NCBI GenBank assembly: GCA_023146365.1
Contig: JAGLCE010000074.1
Span: 1 to 49,251, forward strand
Length of the DNA stretch: 49,251 bases
Origin: Endozoicomonadaceae bacterium
Lineage (GTDB): Bacteria > Pseudomonadota > Gammaproteobacteria > Pseudomonadales > Endozoicomonadaceae
Direction of reading: 5' to 3'
Shown here one piece after another: positions 15,914-24,601 of the stretch (position 1 is the stretch's first letter; each line of letters starts with the position of its first letter). The position numbers and the translations under genes are program-made. The notes under the pieces are model-generated. The model ran no database searches, was not told the DNA's origin, and saw only the letters and a program-made list of their open reading frames with translations.

Positions 15914-16222
15914 TTCGTTTTTGGATTGCTACAAGAGCGCTGATTTTTGGATCGGTGCTTTTTTGTGTCTATTATTTTTTATGCTTCGCGCTTGAACTTG
16001 AAAAAGTGGGCGTTTTTTCGGATAAAGAACATGAGAAAACGTCAATATGATCTCATCCGTTTAACTTAAGAGGTAAACACTATACCATTGCGGATTGTTG
16101 CTGGAATGCTAAAGAGAATCGCTGTTAAATTTGTCAGTCATTTTAAGAATGATTAATCTGTTCACTGTTTTGCTTTACATGAAGAATAAATGAGCTAGCG
16201 CTCCGATGGGGAGAAAGCTGAT
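15914..16222. other. 309-nt intergenic region rpsI to petA
   Basis: It contains the rpsI terminator and the leader of petABC. Short inverted repeats are visible (ATGAGA...TCTCAT near 16031-16056, TCATT/AATGA near 16138-16152). I found no convincing -35/-10 pair for petA. Confidence 0.5.
15936..15964 (+). terminator. Rho-independent terminator of rplM-rpsI
   Basis: AGCGCTGAT (15936-15944) pairs with ATCGGTGCT (15951-15959) as a 9-bp stem with two G-U pairs and a 6-nt loop, followed by a run of T's to 15964. Confidence 0.85.
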
Positions 16223-16819
16223 ATGAGTCAAAACGGCGTAAATGTGGGTCGGCGTCGCTTTCTGGTTGCCGCAACCTCAGTGGTGGGTGCTGTGGGCGCT
16301 GTTGGAGTTGCGATACCGTTCATTAAATACTGGAATCCCAGTGCGAAGGCCAAGGCGGCGGGTGCACCTGTAAGAGTCAATGTATCGAAGCTGCAGCCTG
16401 GTCAGCAAGTGATTGTGGAGTGGCGTGGCAAACCTGTATTTATTGTGCGGCGTACGCAGGAAATTCTCGATAATATCCGAAAGCTAGAGAGCAGGCTTAG
16501 AGATCCGAGCTCTCAGCAGTCGGAACAGCCTAGTTATGCGCAGAATGAATTCCGCTCCACTCGGGAAGATATCTTGGTGTTGGTGGGGCTCTGCACGCAC
16601 TTGGGATGTTCGCCAAAGTTCATGCCTGAGGTGAAATCCATGGACTTTGATGCAAATTGGATGGGTGGATATTACTGTCCCTGTCATGGTTCCAAGTTTG
16701 ACCTAGCGGGACGGGTGTTTACCGGAGTGCCAGCGCCAACGAACTTGGTGGTGCCGCCTTATTCCTATGAAGGGGATGACATCCTGACGGTGGGTGTTGA
16801 TGAGAAGGAGACTGCCTGA
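16223..16819 (+). CDS. petA: Ubiquinol-cytochrome c reductase Rieske iron-sulfur subunit
   Basis: This is the 2Fe-2S subunit of the cytochrome bc1 complex; it accepts an electron from ubiquinol at the Qo site and passes it to cytochrome c1. A twin-arginine-type signal anchor opens the protein (VGRRRFLVAATSVVGAVGAVG). The cluster ligands are in CTHLGC and CPCHGSKFD. Of 198 aa, the anchor occupies about the first 35 residues. The stop overlaps the petB start (TGATG), so petABC form one operon. The insertion after ILDNIRKLESRLRDP is common in the bacterial family. Confidence 0.97.
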   Translation: MSQNGVNVGRRRFLVAATSVVGAVGAVGVAIPFIKYWNPSAKAKAAGAPVRVNVSKLQPGQQVIVEWRGKPVFIVRRTQEILDNIRKLESRLRDPSSQQSEQPSYAQNEFRSTREDILVLVGLCTHLGCSPKFMPEVKSMDFDANWMGGYYCPCHGSKFDLAGRVFTGVPAPTNLVVPPYSYEGDDILTVGVDEKETA

Positions 16820-18033
16820 TGGGAAGCAGACTGCTAGCGTGGGTGGATGAGCGTTTTCCGCTGACAAAAATGTGGGAAGAACATCTCAGCAAATATTACG
16901 CACCCAAGAATTTCAATTTCTGGTATTTTTTTGGTTCTTTAGCTCTTTTGGTTCTGGTTAATCAGCTGTTGACCGGTGTTTGGCTGACCATGAGCTATGT
17001 GCCGAGTTCGGAAAGTGCTTTCGCCTCTGTTGAATATATTATGCGAGATGTGGAATACGGTTGGTTGATTCGTTATCTTCACTCCACCGGAGCGTCGGCC
17101 TTTTTTGTAGTGATATACTGCCATATGTTTCGTGGTTTACTGTATGGATCATACCGAAAGCCTCGTGAATTGGTCTGGATTTTCGGTATGGCAATCTATT
17201 TGGCGCTGATGGCTGAGGCTTTTATGGGTTATCTGTTGCCTTGGGGGCAGATGTCCTACTGGGGTGCACAGGTTATTATTTCCCTGTTTGGTGCGATTCC
17301 GGTGGTTGGAGCCGATCTGCAACAGTGGATTCGTGGTGACTACTTGATTTCCGGTATTACCTTGAATCGTTTCTTTGCCTTGCATGTGGTCGCGCTGCCG
17401 ATTGTTATTCTTGGGCTGGTGGTCATGCATATTATTGCGCTGCATGAGGTGGGCTCGAATAACCCGGACGGTGTGGAAATCAAAAAGAACAAGAATGCAG
17501 AGGGCATTCCAATTGATGGGATTCCGTTCCACCCCTACTACACCGTTAAGGACATTGTGGGTGTTGTCGTCTTCCTGTTTGTATTTTGTGGTGTAGTGTT
17601 CTTCTTTCCAGAAATGGGTGGTTTCTTCTTGGAACATGCCAATTTTGAGCAGGCGAATAATCTCAAGACACCAGAGCATATTGCGCCTGTCTGGTATTTT
17701 GGTGCGTTTTACGCCATTCTTCGGGCGATTCCAGATAAGTTGTTGGGTGTAGTGGCCATGGGTGCTGCGATTGCGATTCTGTTTGTTCTGCCATGGCTTG
17801 ACAAGAGTCTCGTAAGATCTTGGCGTTACAAGGGAGGGATCAGCAGGCTCTGTATCGTTCTCTTTGGCTTCAATTACCTGCTGCTGACTTGGTTAGGGAC
17901 GCAGCCATCGACAGGTTTGCTGCTCAATATTGCGCGTGTAGCTACGCTGTTCTATTTCGCGTTCTTCCTGCTGATGCCTTTTTACACCCATTTTGAAAAA
18001 ACTAAAACTGTACCGGAAAGGGTGACCGGCTAA
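16819..18033 (+). CDS. petB: Cytochrome b of the bc1 complex
   Basis: This 404-aa polytopic membrane subunit carries the two b hemes and the Qo and Qi quinone sites. The His ligands are in the YLHSTGASAFFVVIYCHMFRG and FALHVVALPIVILGLVVMHIIALHEVGSNNP segments. It also has GYLLPWGQMSYWGAQV, and the Qo-site region around PFHPYYTVKDI and the PEHIAPVWYF loop. It starts with its ATG overlapping the petA stop and ends overlapping the petC ATG (TAATG at 18032-18035). Confidence 0.98.
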   Translation: MGSRLLAWVDERFPLTKMWEEHLSKYYAPKNFNFWYFFGSLALLVLVNQLLTGVWLTMSYVPSSESAFASVEYIMRDVEYGWLIRYLHSTGASAFFVVIYCHMFRGLLYGSYRKPRELVWIFGMAIYLALMAEAFMGYLLPWGQMSYWGAQVIISLFGAIPVVGADLQQWIRGDYLISGITLNRFFALHVVALPIVILGLVVMHIIALHEVGSNNPDGVEIKKNKNAEGIPIDGIPFHPYYTVKDIVGVVVFLFVFCGVVFFFPEMGGFFLEHANFEQANNLKTPEHIAPVWYFGAFYAILRAIPDKLLGVVAMGAAIAILFVLPWLDKSLVRSWRYKGGISRLCIVLFGFNYLLLTWLGTQPSTGLLLNIARVATLFYFAFFLLMPFYTHFEKTKTVPERVTG

Positions 18034-18779
18034 TGAAAACAATATTCATTACATGGCTGTTTGTGTTGCCGATGGTTGCATTTGCTGCTGGTGGCTATCC
18101 GCTGGATCATATTGAGACAAATCCTAATGACAAGAGCTCGCTGCAGCGAGGGGCACAGTTTTACATGAACTACTGTGCGGGCTGTCATGCAACACAGTTT
18201 CAGCGCTATGAGCGGGTGGCAGATGATCTGGATATTCCTCATGATCTCATGTTGGATAATCTTGTTTTCACGGATGCCAAGTTAGGCGATTTGATGAAAA
18301 ACAGCATGGTAGACAGAGAGGCCAAAGAGTGGTTTGGTGCTGCACCGCCTGATCTGACACTGGTTGCCAGAGTCCGTGGTGTTGACTGGCTCTATACTTA
18401 TCTGCGCACCTTTTACTTGGATTCCAAGCGTCCTTGGGGTGTTAATAATAAGGTGTTCCCAGATGTAGCAATGCCGCATGTGCTGCTGGAGTTGCAGGGT
18501 GCTTTGATGGATACCTGTGAGGATGATGCAGTGGGCCAGATTGATACGCTGACCGGTGATCTGTTGTGTGGTTTGATGCCGGATCCCGAGTATAAGGGCA
18601 GTATGACGCCGGAAGAGTATGATCAGGCGATCTATGATTTGGTGAATTTCTTGAGTTACAGTAGTGAGCCGATGCAGCTTGAGCGTCAGAGGCTCGGTAT
18701 TTATGTGCTGTTATTCTTGCTCTTTTTCTTCGTTGTAGCTTATTTGCTGAAGCGAGAGTATTGGAAAGATATTCACTAA
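18033..18779 (+). CDS. petC: Cytochrome c1 of the bc1 complex
   Basis: The product is a 248-aa subunit with an N-terminal Sec signal (KTIFITWLFVLPMVAFAA), a covalent heme site CAGCH, a candidate axial Met in PDVAMPHVLLELQG, and a C-terminal membrane anchor (YVLLFLLFFFVVAYLLKREYW). It takes electrons from the Rieske centre and hands them to soluble cytochrome c. It is the last gene of petABC and is followed by the terminator at 18810-18842. Confidence 0.97.
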   Translation: MKTIFITWLFVLPMVAFAAGGYPLDHIETNPNDKSSLQRGAQFYMNYCAGCHATQFQRYERVADDLDIPHDLMLDNLVFTDAKLGDLMKNSMVDREAKEWFGAAPPDLTLVARVRGVDWLYTYLRTFYLDSKRPWGVNNKVFPDVAMPHVLLELQGALMDTCEDDAVGQIDTLTGDLLCGLMPDPEYKGSMTPEEYDQAIYDLVNFLSYSSEPMQLERQRLGIYVLLFLLFFFVVAYLLKREYWKDIH

Positions 18780-18809
18780 TTTTTATAATCTGATAAAGTA
18801 CGTAGTCTG

Positions 18810-18842
18810 GCGCATAGTCGTATGGTGGTTATGCGCATTTTT
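18810..18842 (+). terminator. Rho-independent terminator of petABC
   Basis: GCGCATA (18810-18816) and TATGCGC (18830-18836) form a perfect 7-bp stem with a 13-nt loop, followed by ATTTTT. It lies between petC and sspA. Confidence 0.75.
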
Positions 18843-18851
18843 GGTTTAATG

Positions 18852-18857
18852 TATAAT
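18852..18857 (+). promoter_or_regulatory. Candidate -10 box of sspA
   Basis: A perfect TATAAT lies 20 nt before the sspA ATG; the matching -35 position reads TTATGC (18829-18834), a partial match with a 17-nt spacer that overlaps the petABC terminator. A good SD (AGGTGGGG) follows. Confidence 0.4.
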
Positions 18858-18876
18858 CTCAGGTGGGGATAGATTA

Positions 18877-19506
18877 ATGGGTGTGGTTGCCAAAAGATCT
18901 TCAATGACATTTTTTTCTGATCCGGCTGATCACTATTGTCATCGTGTTCGTATAGTTTTGGCAGAGAAGGGCGTTGCTGTTGATATTCAGGATGTCAATC
19001 CGGATGCTAGGCCTCAAGAGCTGGCAGATATTAATCCATACAATACACTGCCGACCTTGCTGGATCGTGATCTGGTGCTTTATGAGCCCAATGTCATAAT
19101 GGAGTATTTGGATGAGCGTTTTCCGCATCCTCCATTGCTGCCTGTTTATCCGGTGACACGGGCTCAGACTCGCTTGATGATGCACCGCATCCAGAAGGAT
19201 TGGTGCGTGCTGGTTGACATCATATTTGACCAAAAATCAAAGTCTTCTGTCGTAGTCAAGGCGCGTAAAGAGTTGCGAGAAAGTCTTGTTAGTATCGCGT
19301 CAATTTTTTCTGAGAAGCCATTTTTTATGAGTGAAGTGTTTACGTTGGTTGACTGTTGTGTTGCACCGATTCTCTGGCGTTTGAATGTAATGGATATCCA
19401 ATTGCCGCATCAGGCCAAGGCGGTTATGGAGTACGCCGAAAGGTTGTTTGAGCGTGAATCCTTCACTCAAAGCATGTCAGATGTTGAGAGTGATATGTGC
19501 GTCTGA
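18877..19506 (+). CDS. sspA: Stringent starvation protein A (GST-fold)
   Basis: SspA is an RNA-polymerase-associated protein with a glutathione-S-transferase fold, involved in stationary-phase and acid-stress gene expression and in virulence control in several pathogens. The 209-aa product matches E. coli SspA over its length: MTFFSDPADHYCHRVRIVLAEKGV, NPYNTLPTLLDRDLVLYE, IMEYLDERFPHPPLLPVYPVTRA and FTLVDCCVAPILWRL. The start at 18877 (MGVVAKRSS) is supported by the SD at 18861. It is followed by sspB, as in E. coli, and lies just after petABC, as in Pseudomonas and relatives. Confidence 0.96.
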   Translation: MGVVAKRSSMTFFSDPADHYCHRVRIVLAEKGVAVDIQDVNPDARPQELADINPYNTLPTLLDRDLVLYEPNVIMEYLDERFPHPPLLPVYPVTRAQTRLMMHRIQKDWCVLVDIIFDQKSKSSVVVKARKELRESLVSIASIFSEKPFFMSEVFTLVDCCVAPILWRLNVMDIQLPHQAKAVMEYAERLFERESFTQSMSDVESDMCV

Positions 19507-19580
19507 TCTTCTGGATCGGTTAAAATAAGAAGGGAGTTCTCCCTTTTTTATGTGTCCGGATATAAAGCTGGAGTCGAACA

Positions 19581-20027
19581 ATGAGTATGAGCAGTAGTCG
19601 ACCCTATATTATCAGGGCACTGTATGAATGGATTGTGGATAATGATTGCACGCCCTATCTTTTGGTCGATACGACGATTCCGGGTGTTGATGTACCGGAT
19701 CAGTTTTCCGGAGAGGATCAGGTTGTGCTTAATCTTGCGCCAATGGCAATTCGGGATATGGATGTTTCCAATGAAGCGGTCATGTTTCTGGCGCGTTTTG
19801 GAGGCCGAACCTTTCAAATCTGTGTGCCAATTAATGCGATAATGTCGATTTATACGAAGGAAAACGGTCAGGGTATGGTATTTGAAGTTGAGTCACAACC
19901 TAAAGGCGTGCATCTGGTTGAGACAAGTGCTTTCGATGGATGTGTTGAGCTAGACTCAGCAGACCCAGATCCTGAGACGCCTAACAGGCCGCCCAAAGGG
20001 CGTCCAAATTTGAAAGTGATTAAATAG
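19581..20027 (+). CDS. sspB: ClpXP adaptor SspB
   Basis: SspB tethers ssrA-tagged proteins to ClpXP. The 148-aa product has the substrate-binding domain (RPYIIRALYEWIVDNDCTPYL, VVLNLAPMAI, FLARFGGRTFQICVPINAIMSIY), an acidic flexible linker rich in Asp/Pro, and the C-terminal ClpX-binding motif RPNLKVIK, clearly preserved. It ends just before the convergent hairpin at 20038-20076. Confidence 0.96.
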   Translation: MSMSSSRPYIIRALYEWIVDNDCTPYLLVDTTIPGVDVPDQFSGEDQVVLNLAPMAIRDMDVSNEAVMFLARFGGRTFQICVPINAIMSIYTKENGQGMVFEVESQPKGVHLVETSAFDGCVELDSADPDPETPNRPPKGRPNLKVIK

Positions 20028-20037
20028 AGCCCCCCTC

Positions 20038-20076
20038 CCCCTAAGCAACCCGCTATTCTATCGAATTGCTTAGGGG
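20038..20076. terminator. Perfect 11-bp hairpin between convergent sspB and dolP
   Basis: CCCCTAAGCAA (20038-20048) is exactly complementary to TTGCTTAGGGG (20066-20076) with a 17-nt loop, in the 65-nt gap between convergent genes. It probably terminates transcription from both sides, although neither side has a strong T-tract. Confidence 0.55.
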
Positions 20077-20092
20077 TGTGTGCGTATCAATG

Positions 20093-20689
20093 TTAAATGT
20101 ACTCAAAGACTTTAACTATTTTTTGTACACCGTATGACTGCTGTACGAGGTTAACAGCGATTGTTGCCTGTTTTTGTGTCACAAGTCCCATAAGATAGAC
20201 GGTTCCATTTTCGGTAATTACTTTCACATCGTTTGATGAAAAATTCTTTTCGGCGAGTGTTCGAGTTTTTATTTTGGAGGTGATCCATTTATCGCTGAAT
20301 CGAACTAGCATGCTGGTAGGGCCGGATATTTCCAGTTCGTTGTAGACGTTTTGGACTTTTAATGTGTTTTTTGCTGTCTCTCCAGCCAGTTGTTTGAGCG
20401 CTTCAGACCCTGTCTGGCCAACGATGAGAACAATGCCATTGTGGCTGGTAACGACAATATGGTTGTTGGTAAAACGGGGGTCGGCCTTGTTAATGTTGAC
20501 GCTGATAATGGTTTCAATGACCATATCGTCCATCCATGCACCCCATGACCTTGATGAGCTGTCCTGTTGGATTTGATGATTATTGATGGCTGTCAGGGTG
20601 GTTGTACAGCCTGTTAAGACAACGCTAAAGAGCAGAGAGGCAGTGATCATTTTCAGGCTGTATGTCTTGGTCTTCATGGTCGTCTTCAT
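20093..20689 (-). CDS. dolP: Outer-membrane lipoprotein DolP (YraP), dual BON domains
   Basis: The 198-aa product is a lipoprotein with two BON domains, needed for outer-membrane integrity and linked to amidase regulation at the division site in E. coli. It has a lipobox (SVVLTGC) after a signal peptide, and BON repeats around VIETIISVNINKADPRF with GIVLIVGQT and WITSKIKTRTLAEKNF with GTVYLMGLV. I chose the ATG at 20689 (MKTTMKTKT); the longer ORF to 20728 would spoil the signal peptide. Its place after diaA matches the E. coli order lpoA-yraN-diaA-yraP. Confidence 0.9.
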   Translation of the reverse strand: MKTTMKTKTYSLKMITASLLFSVVLTGCTTTLTAINNHQIQQDSSSRSWGAWMDDMVIETIISVNINKADPRFTNNHIVVTSHNGIVLIVGQTGSEALKQLAGETAKNTLKVQNVYNELEISGPTSMLVRFSDKWITSKIKTRTLAEKNFSSNDVKVITENGTVYLMGLVTQKQATIAVNLVQQSYGVQKIVKVFEYI

Positions 20690-20747
20690 GGTTGGTATTC
20701 TGAATTGTTTTTGGCAAAGCGACATCAAAGATAGCAGATTTTTGGTG

Positions 20748-21356
20748 TTATTTCAGAAGATCATCAGGTTGATCGACTATCCCAAAGAGACTCTCATCGA
20801 TAAGGTCGCAGAGGCAGTGGATAACCAGCAAGTGCACTTCCTGAATGCGGGCTGTGACGGTGCTGGGTACGCGTATCTCAATGTCTTCAGAATGCAATAG
20901 CCTAGCCATATTGCTGCCGTCTTTTCCGGTGAGTGCGATGACCGTCATTTCTCGGTCGTGAGCTGCTTGGACAGCCTGAACAATATTGGGTGATTTCCCA
21001 CTAGTTGATATGGCGAGCAGTATATCCTCAGTCTGACCCAGCGCACGAATTTGTCTAGCAAAGACTTCGTTATAACTGTAATCGTTAGCTATCGATGTAA
21101 GAACCGATGAGTCTGTTGTTAAGGATATGGCAGGTAGCGAGGGTCTTTCGCGTTCAAAACGGTTTAGCATCTCTGATGAAAAGTGCTGTGCATCGGCTGC
21201 GGAGCCACCATTACCGCAGCTCAGAATCTTATTTTCATTCATCAGGGCATTAACTATGAGTTCTGAGGCTTGCGCGATGAGTGGTGGTAGTGTTTCCGCA
21301 GAACGAATTTTGGCATCAATACTGTCGGAAAAGTGTGAGGTGATGCGATTAAGCAT
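20748..21356 (-). CDS. diaA: SIS-domain protein DiaA (GmhA-like)
   Basis: The product is a 202-aa single SIS domain. DiaA stimulates DnaA assembly at oriC; the near paralogue GmhA is sedoheptulose-7-phosphate isomerase. The sequence shows ILSCGNGGSAADAQHFSSEMLNRFERERPSLPAI and LLAISTSGKSPNIVQAV, the two phosphosugar-binding loops. Synteny (between yraN and dolP) decides for DiaA. Loss of oriC function cannot be excluded from sequence alone. Confidence 0.88.
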   Translation of the reverse strand: MLNRITSHFSDSIDAKIRSAETLPPLIAQASELIVNALMNENKILSCGNGGSAADAQHFSSEMLNRFERERPSLPAISLTTDSSVLTSIANDYSYNEVFARQIRALGQTEDILLAISTSGKSPNIVQAVQAAHDREMTVIALTGKDGSNMARLLHSEDIEIRVPSTVTARIQEVHLLVIHCLCDLIDESLFGIVDQPDDLLK

Positions 21357-21368
21357 ATGGTCATCCTA

Positions 21369-21761
21369 TCAGGCGCTGAAGGCGTTTTTGGTCCACCTGA
21401 TTTGCAGTCTCCCTGAAAGGGATAAATCAGGTTTTGCAGTTACTATATCAAAGCGGCAGGCTGATTTGTCTGTCAGACAGTGCTTCTGTAAAAAATGTTC
21501 TGCTGTCTTGATAAGGCGTTGCTGTTTTTGCCAAGTAATGCTTTCGGCGGAAGTTCCGTAATTCGTTTTAGTTCGATAGCGAACCTCAATGAAAATCAGA
21601 AACGCCTCGTCTTGCATGACAAGATCCAGCTCTCCGCCTCGCCAAGCGTAATTTTTTGCCACCAATGTAAGTCCTTGGTTGGCAAGAAAATGAAGCGCAG
21701 CGTTTTCTGCTTTGTTACCCAGTGGGTTTTTGATCGTCGCTATCCAAGACGTGTATCGCAT
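21369..21761 (-). CDS. yraN: UPF0102 endonuclease-fold protein YraN
   Basis: The 130-aa product belongs to the UPF0102 family, a restriction-endonuclease-like fold of uncertain role. The conserved core KAENAALHFLANQGLTLVAKNY, WRGGELDLVMQDEAFLIFIEVRYR carries the E/D...E-x-R-x-R catalytic-type residues. I prefer the ATG at 21761 (MRYTSW); an earlier ATG at 21785 adds 8 residues. Either start lies inside the 3' end of lpoA (overlap 47 or 71 nt), so translation is coupled to lpoA. Confidence 0.88.
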   Translation of the reverse strand: MRYTSWIATIKNPLGNKAENAALHFLANQGLTLVAKNYAWRGGELDLVMQDEAFLIFIEVRYRTKTNYGTSAESITWQKQQRLIKTAEHFLQKHCLTDKSACRFDIVTAKPDLSLSGRLQIRWTKNAFSA

Positions 21762-23553
21762 GAATTTTTCTCGCACTGCGTTCACGGGTGAGAGGGGCGG
21801 AGAGGCCGTTGTGAAAATGTTGCCAGATCAGTTGCCGTTCCACATGGCCATGCTCATTAATGCTTAGCGTGCCGGTGGCACCAGATATCTTTGCATTAGG
21901 CGAGTGGCTCATCTGCTCCAGTTTAGGATAGATGAGCCAAGCGTCAGAACCTAGTGCGTACAGGCTTCCGTACTGCCCTGCGCTGGAGGGCCATTCACGG
22001 GTAATGGCTGTTTTTAACGGTGACCCCTCGCTTAGATACCACGGCATGATTGGGAATCGGATGCTGTTTAAGTCGTGATCCTTTGATGGATTCTGTTGGC
22101 CATTGTATATGCTGGATGTCGTGTAGACGGGAAGATCATAGGCGAAGTAAAAATCCAGCGCCGGTTTGAGCTGGCGGCCGTTAGCGGCGGTAGCTGCCAT
22201 AAAAATCATGTCGATATCCTGACGACGACGAGGCGTGTAATTGAGCTTTTTTCCGAGAATGCGTTGCAGGTTATTGGCTCGTTTCTGGCTTTCGTTGATC
22301 AGCAACAATGTTGATGCTGTCTGGTTAAAGTCACCTTTTCCCGTGTAATGGACTGTGGATAATAGGTTTCCACCGAGCGATTGCCATTCCTGAGTGAATG
22401 CCGCAGCAACGCGTTCTCCCCAGTCGTCGTCAGGAATGAACATGATTGGGTTTTTGAAACCGTCTTGCCATGCGCGTTGGGCACTTTGTTTGGCTTCATT
22501 CTGGGCGGAAACTCCCATCTGGTAGGTGAGGTTGACGGTCAGTGCTGTGTCATTGATGTAATTCAATGTTAGTTGCGGGATGGTAATTTGTCTGTTTGAT
22601 ACCGCTTTCTCTACTGCGTTTCGGCTGAGCGGTCCTATAATCAGTTCCGCGCCTTCGGCTTCAGCCTGTAGCGCCAGCGTGACAGGGTCGCTGTTCGCAG
22701 AGTCGTAAAACTGTATTCGCGGTACATGACGATTCTTTTTCATAGTTTCGTAATAGGCTGCCATGAGGCCTTCCCTAACCGCTTCACCGGCCTGAGCCAG
22801 TTGCCCACTCATGGGTAGTAAAAGGGCGATGCTGTCAGGTTGGTAAGGCTTTGAATTTTGCAGATCAACAATGCTTTGAGGTAAATAGCGCAGTGCGTCG
22901 CTGGTTGACCAGCGTTGTTGCCAGTTTTTCAGCGCTGATAACTGATGCTTAAGTTCGCCGAGCGTTTGGTAGATGAAAGCGAGCTCAACCCATGGTTTAA
23001 GCGGGTCGGATTGCCTGATCGACAGAAGATTCTGCAGTTGGCTTTCATTGAGTAGAATCAGGTTCTCCCACAGTGTGTTGTATAGCTCTGGATAATCCTC
23101 TTTTGGCAAATATTGCAAGACCATTCCAAGCTGTTCAATTGTCTGGCTGTACTGGCCTTCTAGCTTATAAGCGTTGCCCTTTATCTGATGGTAGGTGATC
23201 TGTTGCGAGCGGTTCAGAGTCCTGGTATTTATGGTCGACAACCAGTTCAGTGCGGATTGCTGGTCATGGGTCATGACTGCCAAATTGGCTTCCAGCAGAT
23301 GGTAATGATTGAGGTCGTTGTTGCTCAAGTACTCAAGTTTAATCTGATCAAGCAGGTTTCTCGCTCTGTCTGTGTTGCCATTGTTTAACTGTATGGTTAT
23401 TGCTGGCAGCAAGTGTTCTTCCGTCACGGAATAGTTGTTAGGCGATGTCATGCCATCGTTCACCGTCTTGCTCGGCGTGGTTGAACAGGCTGACAGCATC
23501 AACACCAATGCAAGTAGACTAATTGATAATCTTGATCGGAATATAAAACTCAC
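21715..23553 (-). CDS. lpoA: Penicillin-binding-protein activator LpoA
   Basis: LpoA is an outer-membrane lipoprotein that reaches through the periplasm and activates PBP1A. The 612-aa product has a signal peptide and lipobox (LVLMLSACSTT), an N-terminal helical TPR-like part (residues about 40-230), and a C-terminal type I periplasmic-binding-protein fold (PDSIALLLPMSGQLAQAGEAVREGLMAAYY, AELIIGPLSRNAVEKA, FIPDDDWGERVAAAF). The gene order with rsmI (divergent), yraN, diaA and dolP is that of E. coli. Confidence 0.93.
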   Translation of the reverse strand: MSFIFRSRLSISLLALVLMLSACSTTPSKTVNDGMTSPNNYSVTEEHLLPAITIQLNNGNTDRARNLLDQIKLEYLSNNDLNHYHLLEANLAVMTHDQQSALNWLSTINTRTLNRSQQITYHQIKGNAYKLEGQYSQTIEQLGMVLQYLPKEDYPELYNTLWENLILLNESQLQNLLSIRQSDPLKPWVELAFIYQTLGELKHQLSALKNWQQRWSTSDALRYLPQSIVDLQNSKPYQPDSIALLLPMSGQLAQAGEAVREGLMAAYYETMKKNRHVPRIQFYDSANSDPVTLALQAEAEGAELIIGPLSRNAVEKAVSNRQITIPQLTLNYINDTALTVNLTYQMGVSAQNEAKQSAQRAWQDGFKNPIMFIPDDDWGERVAAAFTQEWQSLGGNLLSTVHYTGKGDFNQTASTLLLINESQKRANNLQRILGKKLNYTPRRRQDIDMIFMAATAANGRQLKPALDFYFAYDLPVYTTSSIYNGQQNPSKDHDLNSIRFPIMPWYLSEGSPLKTAITREWPSSAGQYGSLYALGSDAWLIYPKLEQMSHSPNAKISGATGTLSINEHGHVERQLIWQHFHNGLSAPLTRERSARKIHAIHVLDSDDQKPTG

Positions 23554-23696
23554 TTATGAGCCACCTTCTGGCAATATAGGCAGTTTTGTTATGTAAAAGA
23601 GGTGCAGGCAGTGGTTGCCACTCATCACCTCGGGTAATTTTAACCAAATACCGGGTTCATCTCTAGTCATCTCGGTTGATTGTTTGGATAAATCTG

Positions 23697-24569
23697 ATGA
23701 ATGATGCATGTTTGTACAGTGATGCATGTCTATACATAGTGGCGACGCCGATTGGAAACCTTGAAGATATCACCAGCAGGGCTGTTAAAATATTGCAGTC
23801 GGTTGATGTGATAGCTGCTGAAGATACCCGTCATACGGCGCGTTTGCTGAACCATTTGGGAATAAGGAAGCCTATGCTGGCTTGTCATGAGCATAATGAG
23901 CGAGATCGTAGCGCCCAAATTATCGCAAAAATGGCAGTGGGTGAATCGGTTGCTTTGGTGTCGGACGCCGGGACGCCGCTGATCTCTGATCCTGGTTATT
24001 TTCTGGTGGCTTCTGTTCGTGAAGCAGGTTATCGCGTAGCGCCGATTCCAGGAGCTTGTGCCTTGATTGCAGCATTAAGTGTTTCAGGTTTGCCGTCGGA
24101 TCGGTTTTTCTTTGAAGGCTTTTTACCAGCGAAGTCCGTGGCGCGCCGTAAGCGTTTTCAGGCTCTGTCTGGGTTTGAACATACCTGGATAGTCTATGAG
24201 TCGTCCCACCGTATTGAAGAGTCGCTGAGTGATATGGCTGAAGTGCTGGGTGTTGAGCGAGGCATCGTTATCGCGCGCGAACTGACCAAGCTCTTTGAAA
24301 CTGTTTTGGCTGGCACTGTCGGCGAGTGTCTGGAAAGGCTGCAATCGGATGCAAACCAGAAGAAAGGGGAGTTCGTCGTTCTGGTACGAGGCGCACAGCC
24401 ATTGTCGGCGCTGGATGGAATTGATGAGAGTGCCGCCCGTGTCATGGGAGTTCTGATGGAAGAGTTGTCGTTGAAGCAGGCTAGTCATTTAACTGCTCGG
24501 ATTTCAGGTGGTAAGAAAAAAGCCTTATATGATTACGGGTTATCCCTCAAACGGAAGGAGAGTGAGTAA
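23697..24569 (+). CDS. rsmI: 16S rRNA 2'-O-methyltransferase RsmI
   Basis: RsmI methylates the ribose of C1402 in 16S rRNA using SAM. The 290-aa product has the tetrapyrrole-methylase fold: LYIVATPIGNLEDITSRAVKIL, AAEDTRHTARLLNHLGI, VSDAGTPLISDPGYFLV, PGACALIAALSVSGLPSDRFFFEGFLP and the C-terminal VIARELTKLFE. The N terminus contains an 18-nt direct duplication (23703-23738) that doubles DACLY ahead of the conserved IVATPIGN. I chose the ATG at 23697; an ATG at 23676 is possible. It diverges from lpoA. Confidence 0.95.
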   Translation: MNDACLYSDACLYIVATPIGNLEDITSRAVKILQSVDVIAAEDTRHTARLLNHLGIRKPMLACHEHNERDRSAQIIAKMAVGESVALVSDAGTPLISDPGYFLVASVREAGYRVAPIPGACALIAALSVSGLPSDRFFFEGFLPAKSVARRKRFQALSGFEHTWIVYESSHRIEESLSDMAEVLGVERGIVIARELTKLFETVLAGTVGECLERLQSDANQKKGEFVVLVRGAQPLSALDGIDESAARVMGVLMEELSLKQASHLTARISGGKKKALYDYGLSLKRKESE

Positions 24570-24575
24570 TATTTT

Positions 24576-24601
24576 AAGTATTTTTTATTTAAAAAATGCT
24601 T
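24576..24601 (+). terminator. AT-rich hairpin after rsmI
   Basis: AAGTATTTTTT (24576-24586) pairs with AAAAAATGCTT (24591-24601) over 11 positions (one T-G pair) around a 4-nt loop, 6 nt after the rsmI stop. There is no separate T-tract, and it abuts the rnpB promoter. Confidence 0.45.
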
